From JBGRQA01 sp041725895 (lineage in GTDB: Bacteria > Bacteroidota > Bacteroidia > Bacteroidales > Marinifilaceae), in contig JBGRQA010000005.1 of NCBI GenBank assembly GCA_041725895.1, positions 193,447-257,446 of the forward strand: 64,000 nucleotides of DNA. Direction: 5' to 3'. A program made the position numbers and the translations under genes. Each line of letters begins with the position of its first letter. The first letter of the stretch is position 1. The notes below the pieces were generated by a model. It ran no database searches. It saw only the letters and a list, made by a program, of their open reading frames with translations, and was not told where the DNA came from. Below are positions 14,908 to 24,439 of this stretch, piece by piece.

Positions 14908-16299
14908 ATGAACAAGAGGTATAAAAAGTTTTTAAAAAACTCAGAAGAGATTGCTTTTGACCTGCAGCATCGCGCTACTATTAGCAACAATATTTCCAAA
15001 TATGAAGCTGCTGTAAAGGTTGGAAAATCTTGTTACCTTAATTTAGATGAAACTAAGCGAAGAGCTTCCCGCATAAAGCAGGAAGCTCTTGCTAATTTGG
15101 ATACCCTGCTGGTACAATTCGAAGATTCTATTTCGAAAAGAGGGGCAAAGGTTTTATGGGCCAGGGATGCTGAAGAAGCTCTATCTTATATTTTACCCAT
15201 TTTTAAAAAGCATCAGGCTTGCCATTGTGTAAAATCCAAATCCATGATTACGGAGGAGATTGGGTTAAACGATTATTTGGAGGAAAATAGGATTGAATCG
15301 CTGGAAACTGATTTAGGAGAATATATTGTACAATTGGCAGGGGAAAAACCTTACCATATTGTTACACCGGTGATGCATAAATCCAGAAAGGATGTAGCTC
15401 AATTGTTTTATGAAAAATTTCGAACTCCAGCGAATAGTTCTCCTGAATATCTCACCAGCTTTGTTCGTAAGCTACTTCGTAAGAAATTTTTATCGGCAGA
15501 TGTGGGAGTGACCGGTGCAAATTTTTTAGTTGCTGATACAGGAGGAATTGGAATTACCGAAAATGAGGGGAATGCATTACTTTCTTTTTCGTTTCCCAAA
15601 GTGCATATTGTAATTGCCGGAATTGAAAAAATTATTCCATCCATAGGTGATTTGCCACTTTTGTGGCCTTTATTGGCAACACATGGGACGGGACAGCAGA
15701 TAACAGCCTACAATTCTTTAATTACGGGGCCCTCTTTGGATGGGGAAGTGGACGGTCCTGAGGAGATGTACGTAATTCTACTGGATAATGGACGCACTCA
15801 TCTTTTGGAGCAAGACGAGCAATATTTAGCTTTGAAGTGCCTAAAGTGTGGAGCTTGCTTAAATGTATGTCCTATCTATAAGAATATTGGGGGCTATACT
15901 TTTGAATCCATTTACGGAGGACCAATTGGTTCTTTGCTTACTCCCTATTTATCAAATTTTAAAGATCATATTCATTTAAGCTATGCCTGTAGTATTTGTG
16001 GAAGGTGTACGGAGAATTGTCCGGTTCAAATCCCTCTTCACAACCTATTTTTGGCCAATCGAAGAGATGCTGTACAACAGGGATACACTACTCCCAGCTG
16101 GGATCTAGGGATGAGAGCTTACCAAGAATTAATGGTCAACCGAAGGGTATTCGATCTTCCGCCTGGACTCTTGAAGAACCTGGCTGTCGGGATGTTTGGA
16201 AAATCTTTTTGGGGACCGAGAAGAATGTTTCCCTCTTTTGCCGGAAGATCTTTCAGCAGCCAGGCAAGGAGGAAATTAGGAGAGGAAATGGATAATTAA
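14908..16299 (+). CDS. lutB: LutB-like iron-sulfur protein of L-lactate oxidation
   Basis: A 463-residue protein with an N-terminal LUD domain (about 65-300) and a ferredoxin-type domain with two 4Fe-4S clusters: C311/C314/C317/C321 (CLKCGACLNVC) and C361/C364/C367/C371 (CSICGRCTENC). Each has a following Pro. In other bacteria LutB works with LutA and LutC to oxidise lactate to pyruvate. Here lutA and lutC are not adjacent. The gene follows rpiB by seven bases. Family assignment is firm, but the lactate role rests on family knowledge. Confidence 0.9.
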   Translation: MNKRYKKFLKNSEEIAFDLQHRATISNNISKYEAAVKVGKSCYLNLDETKRRASRIKQEALANLDTLLVQFEDSISKRGAKVLWARDAEEALSYILPIFKKHQACHCVKSKSMITEEIGLNDYLEENRIESLETDLGEYIVQLAGEKPYHIVTPVMHKSRKDVAQLFYEKFRTPANSSPEYLTSFVRKLLRKKFLSADVGVTGANFLVADTGGIGITENEGNALLSFSFPKVHIVIAGIEKIIPSIGDLPLLWPLLATHGTGQQITAYNSLITGPSLDGEVDGPEEMYVILLDNGRTHLLEQDEQYLALKCLKCGACLNVCPIYKNIGGYTFESIYGGPIGSLLTPYLSNFKDHIHLSYACSICGRCTENCPVQIPLHNLFLANRRDAVQQGYTTPSWDLGMRAYQELMVNRRVFDLPPGLLKNLAVGMFGKSFWGPRRMFPSFAGRSFSSQARRKLGEEMDN

Positions 16300-16333
16300 G
16301 AATTACAGATGCTTTATTGGTTGTATTAATTAT

Positions 16334-16341
16334 TATATTTG
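16334..16341 (+). promoter_or_regulatory. Promoter -7 element of Rrf2 gene
   Basis: TATATTTG matches TAnnTTTG exactly and lies 61 bases upstream of the Rrf2-family start. The -33 region is weak (TTTA at about 16313). Confidence 0.5.
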
Positions 16342-16402
16342 TGCTGATAATTGGCTTAATAGCTCATTTTCTATTGCTTGTGTGTAATTTAATTGAAACA
16401 AA

Positions 16403-16846
16403 ATGTTATCGAATACTTGTAAGTACGCGATTCGCTCTGTAATCTATCTGGCCATAAACAGCCAGGAGGGAAAGAAGATTGGGATCAAACGCATTTCAGA
16501 GGATTTGGAAATTCCCACTCCGTTTTTGGGTAAGATTTTACAAAGTCTGGCTCGTCAGAAATTATTAACATCAACAAAAGGTCCCCATGGAGGATTTGGT
16601 TTGGGAAAAGACCCAAGTGAAATCACACTTATGAATATTGTGGAAATTGTGGATGGATTGGATATGTTTGAAAATTGTTTGATTGGGATGCGTCCCTGTA
16701 AAACTGATACCAATAAGCAGGCACCTTGTCCGGTACACAATCAGTTTGCCGAAATTCGTCAACAAATGTATACATTGTTCAATGACCGTACCATTGAACA
16801 ATTGATTAATGATATGGAAAAGACCAACGAAATTATTAGTTTATAA
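16403..16846 (+). CDS. Rrf2-family transcriptional regulator
   Basis: A 147-residue Rrf2 protein: N-terminal winged helix (about 1-65, with IKRISEDLEIPTPFLGKILQ), a GGxxL-type wing (GPHGGFGLGK) and a dimer helix. Cysteines C92, C99 and C109, followed by H112, match the pattern that holds the iron-sulfur cluster in IscR/NsrR/RsrR. It therefore probably senses iron-sulfur status, redox or nitric oxide. The targets cannot be read from this window. Its end overlaps the convergent VanZ-like gene by six bases. Confidence 0.93.
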   Translation: MLSNTCKYAIRSVIYLAINSQEGKKIGIKRISEDLEIPTPFLGKILQSLARQKLLTSTKGPHGGFGLGKDPSEITLMNIVEIVDGLDMFENCLIGMRPCKTDTNKQAPCPVHNQFAEIRQQMYTLFNDRTIEQLINDMEKTNEIISL

Positions 16847-17269
16847 TATTTTCTTAAGAAAGCTTATTCTGTTAAAGGGCTTGCGATTCAATAGCAAGTC
16901 CTTTTGTTTTTTTAGCCAGGGGAACAGGAGTATGGCTACTATCCCTCCAATTACATCCGCTACAAAATCTTTAAAGTCTCCACTTCGATTGTAAAAATAG
17001 GAATGCTGAAGAATTTCTATGGTTCCCCCATAAAAAGCTACAATGCCCAAAGTTATTATCGTAATCCACAGATTGCTCAATTTGGTTTGGATTTTTAATT
17101 CGGAGCAAACAAATATTCCCATAACGAAAAACATTCCAAAGTGTACCATTTTATCAAAGTAAGGAATTTTGATCATGGATGTTTTGGGAAGATCATCTCC
17201 GGGAAGAGCGCAAAGCAATAAAATAACCAGGGCCCAAATAATATTTCTCCAAAAAAGACTCGACTTCAT
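16841..17269 (-). CDS. VanZ-like membrane protein
   Basis: A 142-residue protein with about four transmembrane helices. The VanZ-family pattern is visible: ALPGDDLPK after helix 1, DKMVHFGMFFVMG in helix 2, FYGGTIEILQ, and DFKDFVADVIGGIVA in the last helix. The biochemical role of VanZ proteins is unsettled. In some Gram-positive bacteria they affect teicoplanin resistance. The gene is convergent with the Rrf2 gene. Confidence 0.85.
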   Translation of the reverse strand: MKSSLFWRNIIWALVILLLCALPGDDLPKTSMIKIPYFDKMVHFGMFFVMGIFVCSELKIQTKLSNLWITIITLGIVAFYGGTIEILQHSYFYNRSGDFKDFVADVIGGIVAILLFPWLKKQKDLLLNRKPFNRISFLKKIL

Positions 17270-17447
17270 GATTGAACAATTTGTTAGAATTGTAAAAATA
17301 CTAAAAAGCTTTGGTTTCTAAATCCTTTTGGTGCTTTGAGAATGCAAGAGATAATTCTTTCAGAACCATATTTTCAGGATAAAAGTATTTTTTGATGGTA
17401 GGCGGTTATTTCGTAACTTAATATTTCCCACTAATTTATGATAAGAT

Positions 17448-20400
17448 ATGATGCCTATTTTAGAGAAAAATGACGTACTATCAATGATGACTTCCCTGCG
17501 AAGAGAAAAGATTAATACCTGGTTTGATCTTGGTTTGTTTATCGATAGAATGAAAGAAAATAAGCCCGTTCCTACTTTTGAATTTGGTGGAACTTTCTCC
17601 GAATTCAAAACGCATATTAGGGAGGGGGGAGTCGCCTTTATCACTTTTTATTTTTCAATTGATGGAGTAAGTATCGAGGTTGAAAAATATGCGAAAACGA
17701 TTCGGTTCAATTTGGGTGAGGATGTTCCCATCCATTATATTGCAGGGAAATTCTATCCGGAATCCTATAAGATTATTGATCCCGAGACCAAAACTTTTAG
17801 TATTGATGCGATGCAAAGTTTTGATGATTGGAATCTTTACAAGGATTTCTTTTTTACCAAACTGGAAAGAGGAAGTAAGGAGTACAATGCTCTGATAATA
17901 AAATTTTGGGAACAGGTTTTAGAGCTCTGCGAACAACTCGGTAATTATATTCAGGACAATGATATTCGTCTTCTTTATCTGATTAACGTTTGTTCCAATC
18001 CAGGGAATGTTGCTTTATCTCTTGCCTGCGTTCTTGTTTCGGAGTTGATGGGAATTCCGGTTATAAACAACAATCATGATTTCTTTTGGGAAGGAGGAAA
18101 CCGGAAGGTGGATATTGAAACAAAAAAATTGAAGCCAGGACCGAGGGATTTCTTCTTTACAAATTCAGATGTTGGTGAGTTTTTCTCCCAGTTGGAGGTT
18201 CTTTTTCCCTGGGAATCCCGTTCATGGATCAATGTTAATATTAACCAGAAGCAATCTGATCACTTGATTCATTACAAAGGACACAATCCTGCGAATGTAA
18301 TGGAAATAGGTACGGCGGTTGATTTGGATGAATATTCTTCCATTAACAAGCGCCAGCGAATCAATGCACTTTATCAGGTGGAGAAAATGCTGAGCCGATA
18401 CAATGAGGAGGCTTTGGTAAGCTACTCCGTGAAAGATGTATTGGAGTACAATCTGGTGGATCAAAACAATCCCGAGCCCATATACATAGGATATAAAACC
18501 CGGGCCATGCATAAATTTTTATCTGAGAATATTATTTTTCTGCAGCCAACTCGGGTGATTTCACGCAAAAGAATTGAGATTGATTTTAAATTAATAGGAA
18601 AAGTTTTTGATGATGAACGACTAAAATCTAAATTAAGGGAATCGGATGATTTGAAAATAACGATCTTAATCACCGGTCCCATTCCTATGGGCCAGTACAA
18701 ATATTTTTTGAAGCTACTTCATAAGTTTGAAGAATTGTTGGAAACGATTGATTCCGAATTTCAGAAGCGCATTTATTTGGGATTCCTTTTTAGTGAAATG
18801 GATAAGGAGCGATTCAAAACTCATTTTAAACAACCTATCGGAATACCTGAAATTTACAGTATTTCTTCCCTGGTTTTATTGCCAAGTAAAACAGAGGGGA
18901 GAGGTTTACCAATTTTGGAAGCGGCAGCTGCCGGGGTGCCCATTTTTTGCAGTCGCTACGAACCTGAAAATGTTTATGCAGAAGTTATTGGTGAGCATTT
19001 GCCAGAGAAGGATCGTTTAAAAGTAATAGAACTGGAAGGTACTACCATAACAGAAAAGCATGTGGAGGAAGTGATTGGGAAAGTATTCTTCCCTCATAAA
19101 TACCATCGGGATATAACGCATAATACTAAGGTTTTGCAGAGGCGATACAGTATTGAAGCTTTGAATCAAAATCTGGAAGAAATTGGAAAATCCTTGTATT
19201 TGCAGGTTAATCCCAACGAGGAGAAATTGGATTTCGTGGGTCGTGTTGTGGATGAATATCTGGAGAGAATTCAATTCCGGAACAAGGATGTTGATTTACT
19301 TTTGGATACTGAAAATCGGCAATATCTGCCAGGATACGGGAAATTGGCCTTTATGCTGAATTTGAAATCTCTTATCGATCCCAGTGCTTTTCGAGTAGAA
19401 GAACAGGAGATACGGGGTACAACATTTTACTATGCAAAAAAGCAAGTAGAGGACAATCCGGAAAAGGAGAATTTATCAAAGGAACAGATTCATGCTTTTT
19501 ACAATTCTGTGGATAATATTTTTCATTACAGGAAAGGAGAAGTAGGCATTCGCCATGATCATTCTTTTGCTTATCGTCACCGGAACAAAAATTATTATCC
19601 CTTCCATGATTTAACTCACCAGGAGCTTTCCGGTTTGGTAAATCTTTTCAAAGCAGAATGGATTAAGCCCATTGCATCGAAGGAGGTAAAAGGTTCTGAA
19701 CATTTTTTCACAGATAAAAATTTAGCTCTATCCCAATTGACCTCATGTTCAGTAATCTCAATAGACGATCGGCAATTTCTGTTTCAAAAAATGGCTTCCA
19801 ATTTTCCCATGGCATATTTCCCGGGAAAGCATGTAAAATATGAATTGGAATATTTTGTATTGAACTCCATTCGCAGTCGCTTGGGGATGAAAATGCATGA
19901 GAACATCACGAAGGAAGTGATCAAATCTCATCGATTGGCTCCAATTTTTGTTTTTGCTCCCAAAATATCCTTTACCAACAGGTCTTCGGCCAAAGAAATT
20001 GAAGATTTTATAACAACCGGATTTGATCCTGAGCTTCAGTTGCTGTATCAACAAAAGGTTTTGCAAGTAATCGAAACGGAACTTCTAACCTTAGGAATTC
20101 ATATCCCTTTACTGGGAGAAGAAGCCCTTAAAAAGTTGAGATGGATTATGGAGGAGGGAGGCTATTTGATTACCAATAGGCGAAATGCTCCGTTTATGAC
20201 AGATGTCTTAAATATGGATCGGTTCCATATTGGAATGGTTACCACAGAAGTGGCAGCCAATATTATGGGGATTCCTTTGGGTACCGGATACATTCAGTTT
20301 GTACCTGCGGGTGTGCGTACGACTCTTGCTTATCCAACCCCGATACAGACAGGGAAGGATTTTTCAGAGCTTTTAAAATCTGAACAATTCCAGGAATTGT

Positions 20401-21623
20401 GCCGGGATTTGGGAGAGGAGGAAGTTTTTCAAGAGATCCGAAAAGATGCCCGCATGCAAGGTTCTCCCTTAAAAGAGGTACTAAAAGGATTAAAGAAGAA
20501 GACACAAAAACAAGATTTGGTTGATTACAATTTTGTCACAGGAGTATATAAAGATGGTTTGCCCTGGAATGGAGTAATTGCCCAGGCCAAAATAAGTGAA
20601 AGGAGGGAGGCATGGGAATTTGCAGCCGTTTCAAGTATCAATTCAACGAAAAAGGTTACTGCTTTTGCCAGTGAATTTGAGAAAAAGCGGGGAAAATCTG
20701 CCCGAATTGCCTGGAATGGAGGTTATATCTTAAATCCTGAATTGGTGGGAAAACTGGGTTTGCCCGAATCGTACATAGGGTCTCCACTGGGACTACTTAT
20801 CTCCGAAGGAAAAGTGATTAGTACGCCTTTGTTCAACAAACCAGCTCTGCTGATTTATCCGGATGGCAGAATTGATATTCAGCGTGTAAAGGTAGCCGAT
20901 GGTATTCGAATCAGAGCAGGGAATAAAATGATAGAATTTTCCCCCGAAAACTATAATCAATGCTCGAAAGGAGGTGCATGTTATTACGATTTAATGTATG
21001 AAGGAGATTTTATTCCTGCCTTTGGTCATGTCATTGTTCGCTTGGCCGGGAATACAATAAAAGAGGTAATCCGTAGCCAGAAAAGCATTCAACAGATTCC
21101 GGTTGGTTTAACCCTGTGTATTCCTGAATCGGATTTTCCTGAAGAATGGAATGAAGTAGGGCGGGAGTTGGAAATTGAAATTGTTGGTTTGGATGGAATT
21201 CGACATGCTATTGAGGCAGGTCCATTGCTGTTGGATAATGGAGAACCTGGCTTAAATATGGAAATAGAGGGATGGAAAACCCAAAACTCTATTCGAACCC
21301 AGGCTGCCCGATTGGATTATACCGATATGCGAGGTCCAAAGATAGCTGTGGGTATTGATGGCAAGGGGGATTTATTTGTTCTTACTATAAACGGAAGAAT
21401 TCGGGAGTCAGTTGGAGCTACCCATGTTGATATGGCTAATATTATGCAACAATTTGGAATGAAAAAGGCAATGGGATTTGATCCCGGAGGAAGCTCTACT
21501 TTAGTAGTGGAAGGGAAAACTTTGAATATTTCGCCTTACAATAGTGAGTATGAAAAAAATATTTATGCCTTGCCACCAGAACCACGTGCAGTAGCTAATG
21601 CAGTAATTGGTTATTTAAAGTAG
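17448..21623 (+). CDS. Giant glycosyltransferase / phosphodiester-glycosidase fusion
   Basis: A 1391-residue soluble protein. The first part (about 1-590) is GT-B-like, with SKTEGRGLPILEAAAAGVP at about 480-498, the donor-sugar motif of group 1 glycosyltransferases. The middle (about 600-1000) is not recognised and contains a His-rich stretch (GEVGIRHDHSFAYRH). The C-terminus (about 1040-1390) is a phosphodiester glycosidase (NAGPA/DUF2233) domain, with FDPGGSSTLVVEG at about 1344-1356 and a closing PRAVANAVIGYL. It has no signal peptide or membrane segment. ATG codons at 17448 and 17451 are both possible starts. It is monocistronic and ends at a strong terminator. Substrate is unknown. Joining a sugar-adding and a sugar-phosphodiester-cleaving domain is unusual. 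Confidence 0.85.
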   Translation: MMPILEKNDVLSMMTSLRREKINTWFDLGLFIDRMKENKPVPTFEFGGTFSEFKTHIREGGVAFITFYFSIDGVSIEVEKYAKTIRFNLGEDVPIHYIAGKFYPESYKIIDPETKTFSIDAMQSFDDWNLYKDFFFTKLERGSKEYNALIIKFWEQVLELCEQLGNYIQDNDIRLLYLINVCSNPGNVALSLACVLVSELMGIPVINNNHDFFWEGGNRKVDIETKKLKPGPRDFFFTNSDVGEFFSQLEVLFPWESRSWINVNINQKQSDHLIHYKGHNPANVMEIGTAVDLDEYSSINKRQRINALYQVEKMLSRYNEEALVSYSVKDVLEYNLVDQNNPEPIYIGYKTRAMHKFLSENIIFLQPTRVISRKRIEIDFKLIGKVFDDERLKSKLRESDDLKITILITGPIPMGQYKYFLKLLHKFEELLETIDSEFQKRIYLGFLFSEMDKERFKTHFKQPIGIPEIYSISSLVLLPSKTEGRGLPILEAAAAGVPIFCSRYEPENVYAEVIGEHLPEKDRLKVIELEGTTITEKHVEEVIGKVFFPHKYHRDITHNTKVLQRRYSIEALNQNLEEIGKSLYLQVNPNEEKLDFVGRVVDEYLERIQFRNKDVDLLLDTENRQYLPGYGKLAFMLNLKSLIDPSAFRVEEQEIRGTTFYYAKKQVEDNPEKENLSKEQIHAFYNSVDNIFHYRKGEVGIRHDHSFAYRHRNKNYYPFHDLTHQELSGLVNLFKAEWIKPIASKEVKGSEHFFTDKNLALSQLTSCSVISIDDRQFLFQKMASNFPMAYFPGKHVKYELEYFVLNSIRSRLGMKMHENITKEVIKSHRLAPIFVFAPKISFTNRSSAKEIEDFITTGFDPELQLLYQQKVLQVIETELLTLGIHIPLLGEEALKKLRWIMEEGGYLITNRRNAPFMTDVLNMDRFHIGMVTTEVAANIMGIPLGTGYIQFVPAGVRTTLAYPTPIQTGKDFSELLKSEQFQELCRDLGEEEVFQEIRKDARMQGSPLKEVLKGLKKKTQKQDLVDYNFVTGVYKDGLPWNGVIAQAKISERREAWEFAAVSSINSTKKVTAFASEFEKKRGKSARIAWNGGYILNPELVGKLGLPESYIGSPLGLLISEGKVISTPLFNKPALLIYPDGRIDIQRVKVADGIRIRAGNKMIEFSPENYNQCSKGGACYYDLMYEGDFIPAFGHVIVRLAGNTIKEVIRSQKSIQQIPVGLTLCIPESDFPEEWNEVGRELEIEIVGLDGIRHAIEAGPLLLDNGEPGLNMEIEGWKTQNSIRTQAARLDYTDMRGPKIAVGIDGKGDLFVLTINGRIRESVGATHVDMANIMQQFGMKKAMGFDPGGSSTLVVEGKTLNISPYNSEYEKNIYALPPEPRAVANAVIGYLK

Positions 21624-21675
21624 TTTGTTATTTCTCTTTTATTATTTTATCAAATTGAATTTAAACTGAAAATAA

Positions 21676-21717
21676 GAGAGGCTGTCGATATTTTTTCGAC
21701 AGCCTCTCCTTTTTTTA
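21676..21717. terminator. Terminator between fusion gene and DUF2807 gene
   Basis: GAGAGGCTGTCGA and TCGACAGCCTCTC form a 13-base-pair stem, followed by a T-run. It lies between convergent genes and could serve both. Confidence 0.9.
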
Positions 21718-21730
21718 CGATTGATTCAAT

Positions 21731-22450
21731 CTAGTATTTTTTTAGAGTTCCCAGGAAAGAGATATCGCTTGTGATTCTTGGAGATCCTTTGTATTTCACT
21801 GATCCAATACCTGAGATTCGAACTTTCAAGTCTTCTTCAACATTTACTTTTCCACTGCCCACTCCACTGATGTCTACGGTGGCCCTTTGTGCTTTCAAAT
21901 CGAGTGCATTTACACTCCCGGCTCCTGAAATATCAATGGAAAGCTCATCGGTTACACCCTTCAGTTTTATGGTAGAGGCACCACTATTATCAATGCTCAA
22001 GCAATGAGCCTGAAGGGCAAGGGAAGCAGAAGATGCTCCGTTAATTTCAATGTTCAGTTCATCGAAACGGAGATTCTGATCACTCTTCAGGGATATGGCT
22101 CCGTTGGCCTTTATACTTCTTAGGTGTTTGAAACCAATGTATAATTTTAATTCTTTGGATTTATAAATACTCTTCTCCGTAGTAATATACAGTGTTTCGC
22201 CTTTTACATTAGAGCGAATAACAGGATGGAGGTTTTCGTCTGTGACAACCCGAAGGCTGTAATCGTCATTCTGACTCAGGTAAATAGTAAATGCTCCATT
22301 TACTTTTATGTTATCAAATTCAGCTACTTCCCGATCCTGAGAGATTACATTCCCATTTCCACGTATCCCTTCAGCTTGGGCAGGAGCGGTAATAAGTAAT
22401 CCTAAGATGATTAAACTAAAGTTTGCAATTAGGTTCCGAAATTTTTTCAT
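21731..22450 (-). CDS. DUF2807 (head GIN-type) exported protein
   Basis: A 239-residue protein with a signal peptide (about 1-26, ending APAQAEG). The body is a repetitive beta structure of the DUF2807 type, with recurring turns such as VNGAFTIYLSQ, ANGAISLKS, NGASSASL, SGAGSVNAL and SGVGSGKV. Such proteins are common and exported in Bacteroidota but have no assigned biochemical activity. It is a single gene between two terminator-like regions, convergent with the fusion gene. Confidence 0.85.
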   Translation of the reverse strand: MKKFRNLIANFSLIILGLLITAPAQAEGIRGNGNVISQDREVAEFDNIKVNGAFTIYLSQNDDYSLRVVTDENLHPVIRSNVKGETLYITTEKSIYKSKELKLYIGFKHLRSIKANGAISLKSDQNLRFDELNIEINGASSASLALQAHCLSIDNSGASTIKLKGVTDELSIDISGAGSVNALDLKAQRATVDISGVGSGKVNVEEDLKVRISGIGSVKYKGSPRITSDISFLGTLKKY

Positions 22451-22613
22451 AGCACTGTAGGTTATAGATTATAGCATTTTCCAATTGGGAGAATACTCTT
22501 TACAATAAAAGACGAAAGGAACAAAAAAGTGCTGCACTAACTTGGGAGAAATTCTGATTTTCGACTTGAAAATTCCTGAAATGCCCTTAACTTGCATAAA
22601 AATTTGAATTGTT

Positions 22614-23750
22614 ATGGCGGGAATTTACTTACACATTCCCTTTTGTAAGCAATTGTGTCATTATTGTGCATTTCATAAAAGTATTTCTCTCCAGGGAAAG
22701 GATGAAATGTTGACATGTTTGTTGAAGGAGTTGGAGTTGAGAAGGAAATATTTGGATGGGGAAGAGGTAGAAACCATTTATTTTGGAGGCGGAACACCTT
22801 CGGTGTATTCACCCCGAGAAATCGAAAGCATGATTGGTTTTATCCGGAACAATTTTGCTGTAAAAAATGATGCGGAAATAACTATTGAAGCCAATCCGGA
22901 TGATCTTACCGGAAGTTATTTGAAAGGACTTGCCGAAAGTGCTGTGAATCGACTGAGTATAGGAATTCAATCTTTTCATGATGAAGATTTAATTCTTATG
23001 AACCGTCGACACACCGGAAGAGAAGCTATTGATACCGTAAAAAGGGCACAGGATAAGGGATTTGACAATATTTCAGTTGATTTGATTTATGGAGTGCCTG
23101 GATTGACAATGGACAAATGGGCCAGTAATCTGGAAAATGTATTTCAATTGCAGATTCAGCACATTTCATCCTACCACTTGATGTTTGATCCCAATACCGT
23201 TTTTACTCATAAGTTGAATTCCGGGCAATTAAAGGAAATGGAGGAAGGAGAGAGCCTGGAACAATTTAAGATGTTAATTGATCAAGCCAGGGATAATAAT
23301 TTTGTCCATTACGAAATTTCCAATTTTTGTTTGGATGGAATGCAATCCCGGCATAATACCAGCTATTGGCAACAAAAAAAATATCTTGGGGTAGGACCAT
23401 CGGCACACTCCTACAATTTAAGGGAGCGAGAATGGAACCTTTCTCACAATTACAAATACATAAAATCTATTGAAAAAGGAGAGGTGCCTTCAGAGATCGA
23501 AAAATTAACTGAGTTGGATCATTACAATGACTATGTTCTTACTTCCTTGCGAACTATGTGGGGACTTGATTTGGATTTTGTTCGTGAGCGATTTGGAGAA
23601 AAATTCTTTGAATTTTGTTGCAGCGAAGCCAAGAAGTATCTTGCCAGCAGTCATGTGCGGATAGAAAACGGACGAGTAATTCTAACCGACAAAGGTGTGT
23701 TTGTATCCAACGAAATCATGTCTGATTTTTTCTGGGTTGATGAAGAGTAG
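22614..23750 (+). CDS. hemW: Radical SAM heme chaperone HemW
   Basis: A 378-residue radical SAM enzyme-like protein. The CxxxCxxC motif is at C11/C15/C18 (FCKQLCHYCAF), followed by the SAM-binding GGGTPS and the HemW C-terminal domain. Unlike HemN oxygen-independent coproporphyrinogen oxidase, it lacks the longer N-terminus, so heme-chaperone function fits better. Annotations often name it a coproporphyrinogen III oxidase. It is followed closely by an exported rhodanese. Confidence 0.94.
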   Translation: MAGIYLHIPFCKQLCHYCAFHKSISLQGKDEMLTCLLKELELRRKYLDGEEVETIYFGGGTPSVYSPREIESMIGFIRNNFAVKNDAEITIEANPDDLTGSYLKGLAESAVNRLSIGIQSFHDEDLILMNRRHTGREAIDTVKRAQDKGFDNISVDLIYGVPGLTMDKWASNLENVFQLQIQHISSYHLMFDPNTVFTHKLNSGQLKEMEEGESLEQFKMLIDQARDNNFVHYEISNFCLDGMQSRHNTSYWQQKKYLGVGPSAHSYNLREREWNLSHNYKYIKSIEKGEVPSEIEKLTELDHYNDYVLTSLRTMWGLDLDFVRERFGEKFFEFCCSEAKKYLASSHVRIENGRVILTDKGVFVSNEIMSDFFWVDEE

Positions 23751-23754
23751 AAGT

Positions 23755-24174
23755 ATGAGAATAATTTCAGTAATAGTAATAACAGTTGTAGGTGTGTGCT
23801 CCTCACTGCCTGTTTTTTCTCAGATTAGGGGAGGATTCAAGGATTTGGAAGCTCATTTGTTCATGGATAAGATTCTGGAGGAAAACAATCATCTTTTAAT
23901 TGATGTTCGACCAGAGGAAGATTTTCAGAAGAACCGGATTAGCGGAGCAATCAATGCTCCTAATTCGGAAGTTATGAATTCCATATTGGATACCATTGAT
24001 CAGGAGCGGCCCGTTCTACTCTACTGCTTGTATGGGCAAAGGAGCAAAATGGCTGCAGTAAAAATTCTAGAGAAATATAGTCTTTCCCTATACCACCTGG
24101 AGGGAGGAATTCGAGCCTGGGAGAAGGCCCGGTTTGAGTTGGATAAAAAGCGAATCAGGAAGAAGAAGGGATAA
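23755..24174 (+). CDS. Exported rhodanese-like protein
   Basis: A single rhodanese domain with the active-site Cys in LLYCLYGQRS and an N-terminal signal peptide (MRIISVIVITVVGVCSSLPV, cleavage near FSQ). The start at 23755, four bases after the hemW stop, is chosen for the signal peptide. The Met at 23740 would overlap hemW and is also possible. The mature protein is probably periplasmic. The sulfur acceptor is unknown. Confidence 0.88.
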   Translation: MRIISVIVITVVGVCSSLPVFSQIRGGFKDLEAHLFMDKILEENNHLLIDVRPEEDFQKNRISGAINAPNSEVMNSILDTIDQERPVLLYCLYGQRSKMAAVKILEKYSLSLYHLEGGIRAWEKARFELDKKRIRKKKG

Positions 24175-24388
24175 CTCCTTATTAAGTATAGATTGTCTTG
24201 ATCTTGGAAGTAATAAAGATGGGACGCAGATAAAAACAGAAAGATTTCATTTTTGCAAATTTTTTGGATCTCACTCCATAATTTGATTCTCATAGGTTTA
24301 AAATGAAATTTTTTGCGACTCTGATTGGGAGATCCTCACTTGGATGAGAGAAAATTAGTTCAATTTTGTTATCGGCGTACTATTACTA

Positions 24389-24418
24389 AAAACGGCAGAT
24401 TTTCTAATCTGCCGTTTT
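24389..24418. terminator. Bidirectional terminator between rhodanese and lipoprotein genes
   Basis: AAAACGGCAGATT and AATCTGCCGTTTT form a 13-base-pair stem with loop TTCT. Flanking A and T runs allow use in both directions between the convergent genes. Confidence 0.85.
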
Positions 24419-24439
24419 GGTATTGTTGTAATTGATATA

